IMG/VR virus record: IMGVR_UViG_3300020171_000121
Coordinates: 1-26,014 of that record
Strand: one strand, 5' to 3'
DNA length: 26,014 nucleotides
Source of the DNA: a virus
In this document: positions 20,702-26,014 of the stretch, one piece after another
Position numbering within the stretch: the first letter of the stretch is position 1
How the letters are laid out: every line of letters starts with the position of its first letter
Position numbers and translations under genes: made by a program
The notes under the pieces: generated by a model
Told to the model about the DNA's origin: nothing
What the model saw: only the letters and a program-made list of their open reading frames with translations
The model's database searches: none

Positions 20702-20974
20702 TTATTTATCTAACTGCCGGTCAATTTGTGCGGCCTCCAACCCCATTCTTTCCTCCCTTTGCCTCTCAAACTCGCTATCCTCTGGGGATAAAACCGCGAC
20801 ATCCTCTTTAATCGCCACCAGCATCAACTCCATTGCCCTGTCTGCTTGTCGGTAGATAAAATCCATAATATCAGCTTCTTCTAAATCAGCAATAGAATTT
20901 TCTTTCATTTTTTCAACCAGATTTTTTCTGGCTATTAAATTGCTTAATGTTTTTTCGTATTTTGTTAGAATCAT
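20702..20974 (-). CDS. Hypothetical acidic helical protein (90 aa)
   Basis: A 90-residue helical protein (MILTKYEKTLSNLIARKNLV) with an acidic middle (DLEEADIMDF) and Glu/Arg-rich end (EFERQREERMGLEAAQIDRQ). It is directly upstream of the annealase. A recombination partner is conceivable, but no family is recognised. Start ATGA-coupled to the membrane micro-protein. Confidence 0.55.
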   Translation of the reverse strand: MILTKYEKTLSNLIARKNLVEKMKENSIADLEEADIMDFIYRQADRAMELMLVAIKEDVAVLSPEDSEFERQREERMGLEAAQIDRQLDK

Positions 20975-21081
20975 AAATGTAATCCGCCAGCTATTTTGTC
21001 AGCCACCTCTATTGAGCCGACTAAACCCAATAGAAGCAGGAAAAGAGCCAAGCCGATTATAAAGTAAAGTGTGTCTTTCAT
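20971..21081 (-). CDS. Membrane micro-protein (36 aa)
   Basis: ATG 21081 opens 36 codons (starts MKDTLYFIIGLALFLLLLGL) with one transmembrane helix and a short polar tail (EVADKIAGGLHL). Stop overlaps the next start (ATGA). A G/C-rich hairpin (21093-21122) lies just upstream. Role unknown. Confidence 0.55.
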   Translation of the reverse strand: MKDTLYFIIGLALFLLLLGLVGSIEVADKIAGGLHL

Positions 21082-21092
21082 ATTTGTAAGTA

Positions 21093-21122
21093 GGGGGTCA
21101 AGAAGGGTCATTCTCAACCCCC
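21093..21122 (-). other. Hairpin before membrane micro-protein gene
   Basis: GGGGGT (21093-21098) pairs with ACCCCC (21117-21122), with an inner AGAA/TTCT stem. It lies between the acidic peptide stop and ATG 21081. No T-run, so likely a translation or mRNA-stability element. Confidence 0.4.
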
Positions 21123-21128
21123 GCATAA

Positions 21129-21260
21129 TTAAACTACTGCCGGTTCTCCGGCGTCTTCTTTTGATAGTTCTCCAGCATCTTCTTTGGTTTCTGTGCTTTC
21201 TGTATCTTCAACTGGAGTTTCCTCAACTTTTTCCTCTGGGGTTTCATCAATGTAAATCAT
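21129..21260 (-). CDS. Small highly acidic protein (43 aa)
   Basis: ATG 21260 opens 43 codons (starts MIYIDETPEEKVEETPVEDT) rich in Glu, Asp, Thr and Pro, with a near-duplicated EDAGEL/EDAGEP unit. TAAGGA lies about 7 nt before the ATG, a good ribosome site. Probably disordered; DNA-mimic or inhibitor roles are possible for such acidic phage peptides, but nothing here proves it. Confidence 0.55.
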   Translation of the reverse strand: MIYIDETPEEKVEETPVEDTESTETKEDAGELSKEDAGEPAVV

Positions 21261-21314
21261 TGGTTTTTCCTTACTTTATTTTTTAGCAAGTTTGGTTTGC
21301 CTGACCCGACTTTT

Positions 21315-21593
21315 TTATTTATCGTAAACTGACTTTCCTCCGTCTTTTGCTTGTAATACCTTACCTAATCTCATTCGCGCGTCTTCTAAATGACGATAGG
21401 CAAGCATAAAATTAGCGTGCATTTCTCCATACTGGTCTACAAATGTCCCGATTTTTTCTTGTTCATTTAAAAAACTACTGTGGTGTTTATTGACTCCAAA
21501 AATCAACCGAGCAATTTCTTGAATTTTCGTTCGTGAATCATTACATATTTCTTCAATTGTTAGTTCTCGTGTTGCTTGTGCTTGATTGTCCAT
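21315..21593 (-). CDS. Acb2/Tad1-type hairpin-domain protein (possible anti-CBASS)
   Basis: The 92-residue, all-helical protein ends with MLAYRHLEDARMRLGKVLQA, followed by a conserved-looking GGKSVYDK. The long helix pattern (L-A-x-x-x-L-E-x-A-R-M) resembles the hairpin domain of Acb2/Tad1 family proteins, small hexameric sponges that sequester cyclic oligonucleotide signals of CBASS and Thoeris defence. It lies second in an early operon behind a leaderless regulator, a sensible place for an early counter-defence gene. Recognition is from memory of the pattern, without alignment. It might instead be an unrelated helical protein. Confidence 0.5.
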   Translation of the reverse strand: MDNQAQATRELTIEEICNDSRTKIQEIARLIFGVNKHHSSFLNEQEKIGTFVDQYGEMHANFMLAYRHLEDARMRLGKVLQAKDGGKSVYDK

Positions 21594-21597
21594 TGAT

Positions 21598-21801
21598 TTA
21601 ACTTTTCTTTATTTTTAATTTCCAAGTTTGACCTGTGGTGGTTAACTTGGCTCGTTGGTGAGCCACCCCCGACCATTTAACTATTTGCCACACTCGTTGT
21701 CTTGTAATATTAAATTCTTTGCCAATTTTAACAATAGAACGCTTTTTTAAATATTCTTCGCAAACAAGTTTATTGCGATTGGTTTTTGCTGGGTTTCTCA
21801 T
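21598..21801 (-). CDS. Small HTH regulator, sigma region 4-like
   Basis: The 67-residue protein contains RSIVKIGKEFNITRQRVWQI (about 21-40), a helix-turn-helix close to sigma-factor region 4 and related regulators (x-x-F-x-x-x-R-Q-R-V-x-Q-I). N- and C-termini are basic. It is the first gene after a strong promoter, with only about six nt of leader and no Shine-Dalgarno site. An early transcription regulator of phage genes is likely. Confidence 0.72.
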   Translation of the reverse strand: MRNPAKTNRNKLVCEEYLKKRSIVKIGKEFNITRQRVWQIVKWSGVAHQRAKLTTTGQTWKLKIKKS

Positions 21802-21813
21802 ATATGTAAATAT

Positions 21814-21842
21814 ATACTATTATTTTTTAGGGAATGTGTCAA
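21814..21842 (-). promoter_or_regulatory. Sigma70-type promoter for early operon
   Basis: TTGACA (21837-21842), 17-nt spacer, TAGTAT (21814-21819) on the minus strand. The predicted start near 21807 is about six nt before the HTH gene ATG, so its mRNA is nearly leaderless. TTATCCACA lies 9 nt upstream of -35. Confidence 0.7.
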
Positions 21843-21843
21843 C

Positions 21844-21960
21844 ATCCAAATTGTGGATAAAAAAACCGCACAAACACAAGGTTATAGCTGTTTTCAAAAA
21901 AGTTTCTCCACAGAGGATTTTGCGATTTGTGGTTTTTTCTGGCTGTGGATAACTCTGGGA
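21844..21960. promoter_or_regulatory. Intergenic region with DnaA-box-like sites (origin or operator candidate)
   Basis: Perfect DnaA-box matches TGTGGATAA at 21852-21860 and 21944-21952, a weaker TCTCCACAG at 21905-21913, and a long inverted repeat AAAAAACC..ACAAA (21860-21874) with TTTGTGGTTTTTT (21926-21938). AT-rich, no open frame of note. Could be a replication origin or a regulator-binding region. Confidence 0.5.
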
Positions 21961-21970
21961 TAAAACCAAA

Positions 21971-21988
21971 GCCGCCACAAAGGGCGGC
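21971..21988 (-). terminator. Rho-independent terminator
   Basis: GCCGCC (21971-21976) and GGCGGC (21983-21988) form a GC-rich 6-bp stem; on the minus strand it is followed by TTTGGTTTTA. It closes the lysis and methyltransferase operon after the holin-like gene. A second small stem (21997-22010) precedes it. Confidence 0.65.
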
Positions 21989-22029
21989 GAGGTCAAGCGG
22001 ATGTTTCCGCATAATAAATTAAATTTAAT

Positions 22030-22236
22030 TTACTCCATCGGAGTATCCTCAAAATACTTTTTTACTGCAACCAAAACTACATTCACCAACGGTACTAACC
22101 AAGCATACTTTAGTGGCACATCTACATTCGGCAAAAGGTCTAACAAGCTAACCACCATTGCCGCCAAACCAGAATAAATTACAACCTTCAACAAGTTGCT
22201 TAAATCTGTTGTGCCAAGTGTCCATCTTTTAGCCAT
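22030..22236 (-). CDS. Holin-like two-span membrane protein
   Basis: From ATG 22236 (MAKRWTLGTTDLSNLL) 68 residues with two hydrophobic segments, about 16-32 (VVIYSGLAAMVVSLLDL) and 44-58 (AWLVPLVNVVLVAV), and a charged tail. This is the size and topology of small holins. A strong ribosome site AAAGGTGGTGAT precedes the ATG, which decides the start over GTG 22248. It lies in one operon with the CHAP-papain protein, which supports a lysis role. Unproven. Confidence 0.6.
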   Translation of the reverse strand: MAKRWTLGTTDLSNLLKVVIYSGLAAMVVSLLDLLPNVDVPLKYAWLVPLVNVVLVAVKKYFEDTPME

Positions 22237-22257
22237 ATGTATCACCACCTTTCTAAA

Positions 22258-22848
22258 TTAAAACCATTTAAGAATTGTATCGCCAGAATATCCCCTTTCC
22301 CAAATATACCAAGCAAACATCATTGGACTTCCATGTTTTATATCCTCAAATTTTCCATTTAAGGCACAAGATATTCTGCCAGACCATACATAAATTTTTT
22401 TAGGAGGGTATTTTTCAAATATTTTCTTGCGACTTTTACCTTCTAAAAATTGTATCTTTAAAAGCATTGCGACTTTATTGCCGATAGGAATTAACGATAG
22501 TGCTTGCTCTACAAATTGTTGTGCGAGGCGATATGGCGGATTAGTAATAATATCCCCTTTCCATTCCTTGCCTTCAAGTAAAAAATCAATTCCACCAATT
22601 CCATATCCTCTGTCAATCAAATCAGTAGAATAAACTTTTTTGCCAAGTTCTTCCATTCTTTTACTCAAATGTCCTTCGCCACAAGCACACTCCCAGATAT
22701 TATCACTAAATTTTTCTACCTTAAATAAATCATCTATTACTTTAGGCGGTGAGGCATAATAATCTCTTTGTTCTCTTTCTGTTTGGGCAAAATTTCTCGC
22801 ACCGATTTGCCCGAAAGCTGTTGCTTTATTTCCTTTCCAATCTTTCAT
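22258..22848 (-). CDS. SAM-dependent DNA adenine-type methyltransferase
   Basis: The 196-residue protein has motif I WECACGEGHLSKRMEELG (52-69) for SAM binding, an acidic motif II (STDLID), and the catalytic NPPY at 103-106, marking an amino-methyltransferase of N6-adenine or N4-cytosine type. An N-terminal RDYYASPPKVIDDLF resembles D12-class or phage orphan methylases. No restriction partner is adjacent, so protection against host restriction or self-marking is likely. Start ATGA-coupled to the lysis gene. Confidence 0.82.
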   Translation of the reverse strand: MKDWKGNKATAFGQIGARNFAQTEREQRDYYASPPKVIDDLFKVEKFSDNIWECACGEGHLSKRMEELGKKVYSTDLIDRGYGIGGIDFLLEGKEWKGDIITNPPYRLAQQFVEQALSLIPIGNKVAMLLKIQFLEGKSRKKIFEKYPPKKIYVWSGRISCALNGKFEDIKHGSPMMFAWYIWERGYSGDTILKWF

Positions 22849-24131
22849 ATAAAATATCCAATTATGCGAAGGTCTTTTGGACTGCCATTTCTTTTTGTCA
22901 AAAATCCCCTGCGGAAATTCGCCTCTTCAATTTCTATCCACGAAAAATCCTGTGTAAAAGAAGTAACAATTCCGCAATGCCCAACCCAACCAGTATTCAT
23001 TATAGCAACTGCTCCGATTTGTGGAATTTGAGAATTGATTATTCTTTTCTTTGACCATAGCGACCATAATCCCTCTGGTAAACTTGGATAGCGGGAACGG
23101 GCATATAATACGCAATTCCAGCCCAACCTGTGTCTGCCTAAAAACTCCATTCCTCCAAACGGCAAATACCCCAGCCAGTCCTTAATTCTTTCTATGACTA
23201 ACTGAAACAGACCAATAACTTTTTCCGGTATGGTGGGGGCGTATTTTAGTTTCCATTCTGCTGGACTGTCTGAAAAGAACTCTCTAAAATGTTCTATCCG
23301 GTCTTCGGTTATGGGCGAAGCCAGAGCGTATTGAGCCAGTTGCCATTCGGAAACTTCTTGAACTTCGTTCCAGTCCAGCCCTAACATATTAAATACTTTA
23401 TCTCCTACGATTTCAAACTTCATTCCGCAGTAAATAATCCAGCACTTTGCTTTGTTTTTGAGTTTTACAATTTTTTCAATATAAGCTGGCCGGTTGCGGG
23501 ACATTACATATTTCTGGGCGAAAACAAAATTTTGTCCCCATTCCTTAATAAAGGGTTCGTAGCTGTCAAAATACTTGTAGACCTGCGCGGGATTGGTGAA
23601 AGTAACCACCGCGTGTCCAGGAATACAAACCTGTATAGGCGACTGCTTTAGATGGTAAAGGATTGATTCCTTGGTCGGTTCAATAACCTCATAATTGATA
23701 AGCCATTCTCTGGGAAACTTTCGTCCTTTATTGATAATTTCTATCTTCGGCATTACATAATAATTTTCCCAAGTCAAAACTTCAGGCGTTGGCCAGTCCG
23801 CTTCGTCCACCAGTCCGTCTTTGCGAATGCTGTCCCCCACCTTCCACAGATAGTTTCCGTTCCGAGTTGTGCCGGACATAGTGGCAGTGAACCGGTCGCT
23901 GAAATTTCTTTGCTTGTTGGTCAAAAAATAATAAAGTATCTCTATTACATTAAGAGCGGAAAAAGTGACGCAGGCCTGCAAGTCAATATTCTGGATATAC
24001 TGCCATTCCCCTTGAGGCAACCATTTAGTCCAGTCGCCTGTCGGGTTTAGAACTTTGTAAGGGATAGTTCCGGCGATCCAGTCATCTGGTCTATTGCCAA
24101 GTAAAACTCCGTGGTTTTTAATTTGTTCCAT
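22845..24131 (-). CDS. Papain-like peptidase plus CHAP two-domain hydrolase (endolysin candidate)
   Basis: The 428-residue protein has two hydrolase parts. Residues 45-215 match a papain-like (C1) fold: QNIDLQACVTFSALNVIEIL with Cys54, PGHAVVTF with His173 and YKYFDSYEPF with an acidic third residue. Residues 330-428 are a CHAP domain: GWNCVLYARSR with Cys340, GHCGIVT with His385 and WIEIEEANF with Glu403. CHAP domains cut peptidoglycan peptide bonds. No signal peptide is visible, so export would need the holin-like neighbour. A virion-associated lysin is an alternative. It heads a three-gene operon. Confidence 0.75.
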   Translation of the reverse strand: MEQIKNHGVLLGNRPDDWIAGTIPYKVLNPTGDWTKWLPQGEWQYIQNIDLQACVTFSALNVIEILYYFLTNKQRNFSDRFTATMSGTTRNGNYLWKVGDSIRKDGLVDEADWPTPEVLTWENYYVMPKIEIINKGRKFPREWLINYEVIEPTKESILYHLKQSPIQVCIPGHAVVTFTNPAQVYKYFDSYEPFIKEWGQNFVFAQKYVMSRNRPAYIEKIVKLKNKAKCWIIYCGMKFEIVGDKVFNMLGLDWNEVQEVSEWQLAQYALASPITEDRIEHFREFFSDSPAEWKLKYAPTIPEKVIGLFQLVIERIKDWLGYLPFGGMEFLGRHRLGWNCVLYARSRYPSLPEGLWSLWSKKRIINSQIPQIGAVAIMNTGWVGHCGIVTSFTQDFSWIEIEEANFRRGFLTKRNGSPKDLRIIGYFI

Positions 24132-24175
24132 ATTTTGCGAGGTATATATCAGCTTTTGGATTTAAGAGGGCTTAA

Positions 24176-24191
24176 AACGCCTTGTGGCGTT
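24176..24191 (-). terminator. Short Rho-independent terminator candidate
   Basis: AACGCC (24176-24181), loop TTGT, GGCGTT (24186-24191); on the minus strand it continues TTTTAAG. It lies between the HAD gene and the lysis gene. The T-run is short, so it may be partial. Confidence 0.45.
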
Positions 24192-24231
24192 CCACAGAAC
24201 CATCTAAATGAGCCAAAGAGCCGAAATCACC

Positions 24232-24558
24232 CTAAATAAAGTAATTTAACATATCTTGCCAATTCCCTTGAAAACGGATGGCACGGTCATCCAAATATGC
24301 TATAGCTGGCGGTTTGATATTTGTTATTTTAACATCAAGCCCGTGAGATTTCAACCATTTTCTTATTAAAACATTTCTTTTTTCGCCTAAAGAACTTCGG
24401 GCGGTTAAAACAACAATTTCAAAATCCTTTTGTAATAATTTTATGGCTTCAATCGCACCGTCAACCGGTTCATCATAAATCTTTCCTTCCATCCAGCCTT
24501 TTGAATAACGATGAATGACACCATCAAAATCTATGCAAATTGTTTTTTTCTTCCCCAT
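24232..24558 (-). CDS. HAD-superfamily phosphatase-like protein
   Basis: From ATG 24558 (MGKKKTICIDFDGVIH) 108 residues. Motif I is DFDGV with the nucleophile and acid Asp10 and Asp12, VVLTARSS gives motif II, a Lys follows in RKWLKSHG, and IAYLDDRAIRF carries the motif IV acid pair. Small HAD proteins of this size in phages are often annotated as nucleotidases or polynucleotide 5' or 3' phosphatases. An in-frame GTG at 24606 would add 16 poorly folded residues. Substrate unknown. Confidence 0.72.
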   Translation of the reverse strand: MGKKKTICIDFDGVIHRYSKGWMEGKIYDEPVDGAIEAIKLLQKDFEIVVLTARSSLGEKRNVLIRKWLKSHGLDVKITNIKPPAIAYLDDRAIRFQGNWQDMLNYFI

Positions 24559-24666
24559 TTGCGAAGAACTTGTTTTCAGGTTGACTGAACGGGACTTTCG
24601 CCCCACAAATTCTTCGTAAGTGAGGGGCGAAATTTTGTTAATCTCGCCCTTGTGCCAGTTACTTTG

Positions 24667-24882
24667 TTAGTCCCCAGCATCGTTTTTTCCTCCATTCAGA
24701 GCAACGATAGCCATAAATAATTCATTATTGGCTTCCTGTAAAAACTCCATTGCCCTTTCAAGACGTTCAGGGACATGCTTCTGCCACTCGTGTTCTCTGG
24801 CTTTTCTCTCCCGTGCCAGTTCCAGCATAAGCTCGTCCAAGCGCCTCCGCTCGTGGTCAATTTTCCTTTTTAGTTTTTGCAT
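24667..24882 (-). CDS. Coiled-coil small protein
   Basis: From ATG 24882 (MQKLKRKIDHERRRLDELML), 71 residues, almost wholly helical with alternating charge. AGGAGG four nt upstream is a strong ribosome site and decides this start over one at 24918. It overlaps the preceding stop by 13 nt. No family recognised; structural or regulatory coiled-coil. Confidence 0.6.
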   Translation of the reverse strand: MQKLKRKIDHERRRLDELMLELARERKAREHEWQKHVPERLERAMEFLQEANNELFMAIVALNGGKNDAGD

Positions 24883-25220
24883 GTTCCCTCCTGCCCGCAT
24901 AAAGGGCAAACTTTCCATTTCAGCATATCATGAACCATCTCATAGCCGTCCGAACCTGCCAGCTGTTGCGCAATTTCAGCAACAACATGCTGGTAGATTA
25001 TCCGCAGGCATTCTTTCACGCTCTTTTGGTTAATCCGTCCAAGCAGGTGTTCTATCATAACATCAAACGCCATGCAGTCATACCAGCTTTGCCACGAATT
25101 AGCCATTAAAGAGATGATGGTAACAGCCCGCATAGCCATTTGATAGTCCACCTCGTCTTCCACCCGCAGGTTAATGATTTCCGGCGCAAGATTGACATGA
25201 ACCTTTATCTCTTTTGTCAT
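24870..25220 (-). CDS. Hypothetical helical protein with Cys motif end
   Basis: A 116-residue protein with a beta N-terminus (TKEIKVHVNLAPEIINLRVE), a helical body and a C-terminal CPLCGQEGTC that can bind zinc. AGGAGGAAAG before ATG 25220 is a very strong ribosome site. It overlaps a small Cys-rich gene by about 50 nt. No family recognised. Confidence 0.65.
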   Translation of the reverse strand: MTKEIKVHVNLAPEIINLRVEDEVDYQMAMRAVTIISLMANSWQSWYDCMAFDVMIEHLLGRINQKSVKECLRIIYQHVVAEIAQQLAGSDGYEMVHDMLKWKVCPLCGQEGTCKN

Positions 25221-25338
25221 CTTTCCTCCTGAAACTTATTGGGAATATTACCTTGCACCAATGGCAAGCATAGACATGCGTGTCTTGTTCCCAATTCACG
25301 CCCGATAGCCACATTAGGTATCCGCAATCGCATTTCAT
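25171..25338 (-). CDS. Small Cys-rich zinc protein (55 aa)
   Basis: ATG 25338 opens 55 codons (starts MKCDCGYLMWLSGVNWEQ) with CDC, CHWC and CQSC Cys pairs, followed by a basic end. AAAGGAG seven nt before the ATG supports it. The last 17 codons overlap the next gene in another frame, so the C-terminus may be constrained by that gene. Confidence 0.6.
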   Translation of the reverse strand: MKCDCGYLMWLSGVNWEQDTHVYACHWCKVIFPISFRRKDDKRDKGSCQSCAGNH

Positions 25339-25350
25339 AGTAGCTCCTTT

Positions 25351-25413
25351 TTAAAGGGGTTCAAGGAAAAACCAGACCAAAAACGAAATGAGCAAATCTT
25401 TTAAATACTTCAT
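25351..25413 (-). CDS. Membrane micro-peptide (20 aa)
   Basis: ATG 25413, coupled to the metallophosphoesterase stop as ATGA, encodes 20 residues (MKYLKDLLISFLVWFFLEPL), essentially one hydrophobic helix. AAGGAG about eight nt upstream is inside the preceding gene. Small, but coupling plus ribosome site makes translation credible. Confidence 0.4.
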   Translation of the reverse strand: MKYLKDLLISFLVWFFLEPL

Positions 25414-26014
25414 TGTCTCAGCTCCTTGTCCAGAAAGATTTTCCGCAGGAAGACCACTCCCAGCTTCGGATGCACGGAGAACAGAACCTGCCGCGGCGAG
25501 CCAGCCATGCCGATTTTCTTCAGCACATAGGCATCATCCGTGATAAAAGTCCCGTTCATGATGATTTCAATGTTATTGAACTCCCGCGCGTAGAAGGTAT
25601 GGAAGTGTCCAAGGCACAGATAATCGTAATGGCCAATGGACTGATACCACCGCATTGCTCTTTGCTCAATGCCGTAATGCGGTATGCCCATCCAGCCGCG
25701 GATGTCGTCCCCGTGAACCATCAGGAACTTCCAGCCCTCAATGGTCGCCAGTTGGTAGAAGTTGTCCGAGATATGGAATTTGATGTGGGTCGTGTCCTTG
25801 AAAGCGATTTCCAAGAAACGATAAGCCACATCATCCCAGTTGGTAGAGGTGGCGGCGAACTTGCCGTAAGCCCCGTGATTGCCCCTGACGCAGTAGATGT
25901 TGATTTCCTCAAATTCAGGGGCAAAGATTTGCAGGGCTTCGGTCATATAAGGTATAACCGCCCCGAAGAGCTGGTCTTTAACAGTGCATTCCAGTTCGTC
26001 CAAACTGACCAGTG
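25410..26014 (-). CDS. Calcineurin-like metallophosphoesterase, N-terminus missing
   Basis: The frame stays open to the right edge, so the start is outside the window. Visible motifs are CVRGNHGAYG (metal-binding GNH), FLMVHGDDIRG and YLCLGHFHTF (GHxH), the classic second half of metallophosphoesterases. The first motifs (D-x-H, GD) would lie upstream. In phages such enzymes act as nucleases or phosphatases. A TTG at 26003 is only an artefact of the edge. The C-terminus is followed by a coupled 20-residue membrane peptide. Confidence 0.85.
   Translation of the reverse strand, partial: LVSLDELECTVKDQLFGAVIPYMTEALQIFAPEFEEINIYCVRGNHGAYGKFAATSTNWDDVAYRFLEIAFKDTTHIKFHISDNFYQLATIEGWKFLMVHGDDIRGWMGIPHYGIEQRAMRWYQSIGHYDYLCLGHFHTFYAREFNNIEIIMNGTFITDDAYVLKKIGMAGSPRQVLFSVHPKLGVVFLRKIFLDKELRQ

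Noticed and set aside
22927-23115. Minus-strand 62-codon frame
   Set aside because: It lies wholly inside the CHAP-coding region in another frame with no motif.
25721-25924. Minus-strand 67-codon frame
   Set aside because: Out-of-frame shadow of the metallophosphoesterase gene.
1-26014. TGA recoding as in Gracilibacteria or Absconditabacteria phages
   Set aside because: Many genes end in TGA within ATGA overlaps and no conserved domain is interrupted by TGA, so the standard bacterial code fits.
1-26014. tRNA genes, integrase or attachment site
   Set aside because: I saw no cloverleaf-like segment, no tyrosine or serine recombinase motif and no att-like duplication in this window.

Overview
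The window reads as part of a tailed double-stranded DNA phage genome (Caudoviricetes type), either a free phage or a prophage. Terminase, portal, scaffold, major capsid protein and a head-tail connector lie in canonical order, alongside a phage replication initiator, a Rad52-type annealase, several HNH endonucleases, a YopX protein and lysis enzymes. Every gene I accept is on the minus strand, so transcription runs from high to low coordinates. Many genes are joined by 4-nt ATGA stop/start overlaps. TGA is therefore a true stop, which argues against hosts that recode TGA. The host cannot be fixed from the sequence. The low GC, small proteins, Thr/Ser-rich membrane-anchored proteins and lysozyme type resemble metagenomic phages of uncultured bacteria, possibly Patescibacteria, but that is inference.

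Layout in transcription order. (1) 26.0-24.1 kb: metallophosphoesterase (cut by the window edge), a 20-residue membrane peptide, Cys-rich and coiled-coil small proteins with strong Shine-Dalgarno sites, and a HAD-type phosphatase. This part is visibly richer in GC. (2) 24.1-22.0 kb: a papain-like plus CHAP two-hydrolase lysis protein, an NPPY DNA methyltransferase and a holin-like protein, closed by a terminator. (3) 22.0-21.8 kb: an intergenic region with DnaA-box-like sites and a sigma70-type promoter. (4) 21.8-18.0 kb: HTH regulator, Acb2/Tad1-like small protein, acidic peptide, Rad52-family annealase, NinB-like protein, zinc ribbons, HNH and YopX. (5) 18.0-17.1 kb: a promoter and an interleaved-stem RNA leader, then a winged-helix replication initiator carrying iteron-like repeats inside its gene. 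(6) 17.1-12.1 kb: many small orphan genes, two HNH proteins and a membrane-anchored transglycosylase. Five related hairpins sit just upstream of start codons between 16.1 and 14.8 kb. (7) 12.1-0 kb: a strong promoter with a hairpin leader, then the late head module: terminase small and large subunits, portal, two membrane-anchored virion-region proteins, scaffold, major capsid protein, two paralogous glycosyltransferases around a Cys-cluster protein, a connector, and the start of a long coiled-coil virion protein leaving the left edge.

The most unusual signals are the repeated hairpin placed before start codons (14.8-16.1 kb), the two mutually interleaved 10-11 bp stems in the leader of the replication gene, the iterons inside that gene, and a TTATCC(C/A)CA motif beside all three predicted promoters. 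Function calls rest on motif recognition by eye, as no database search was possible.
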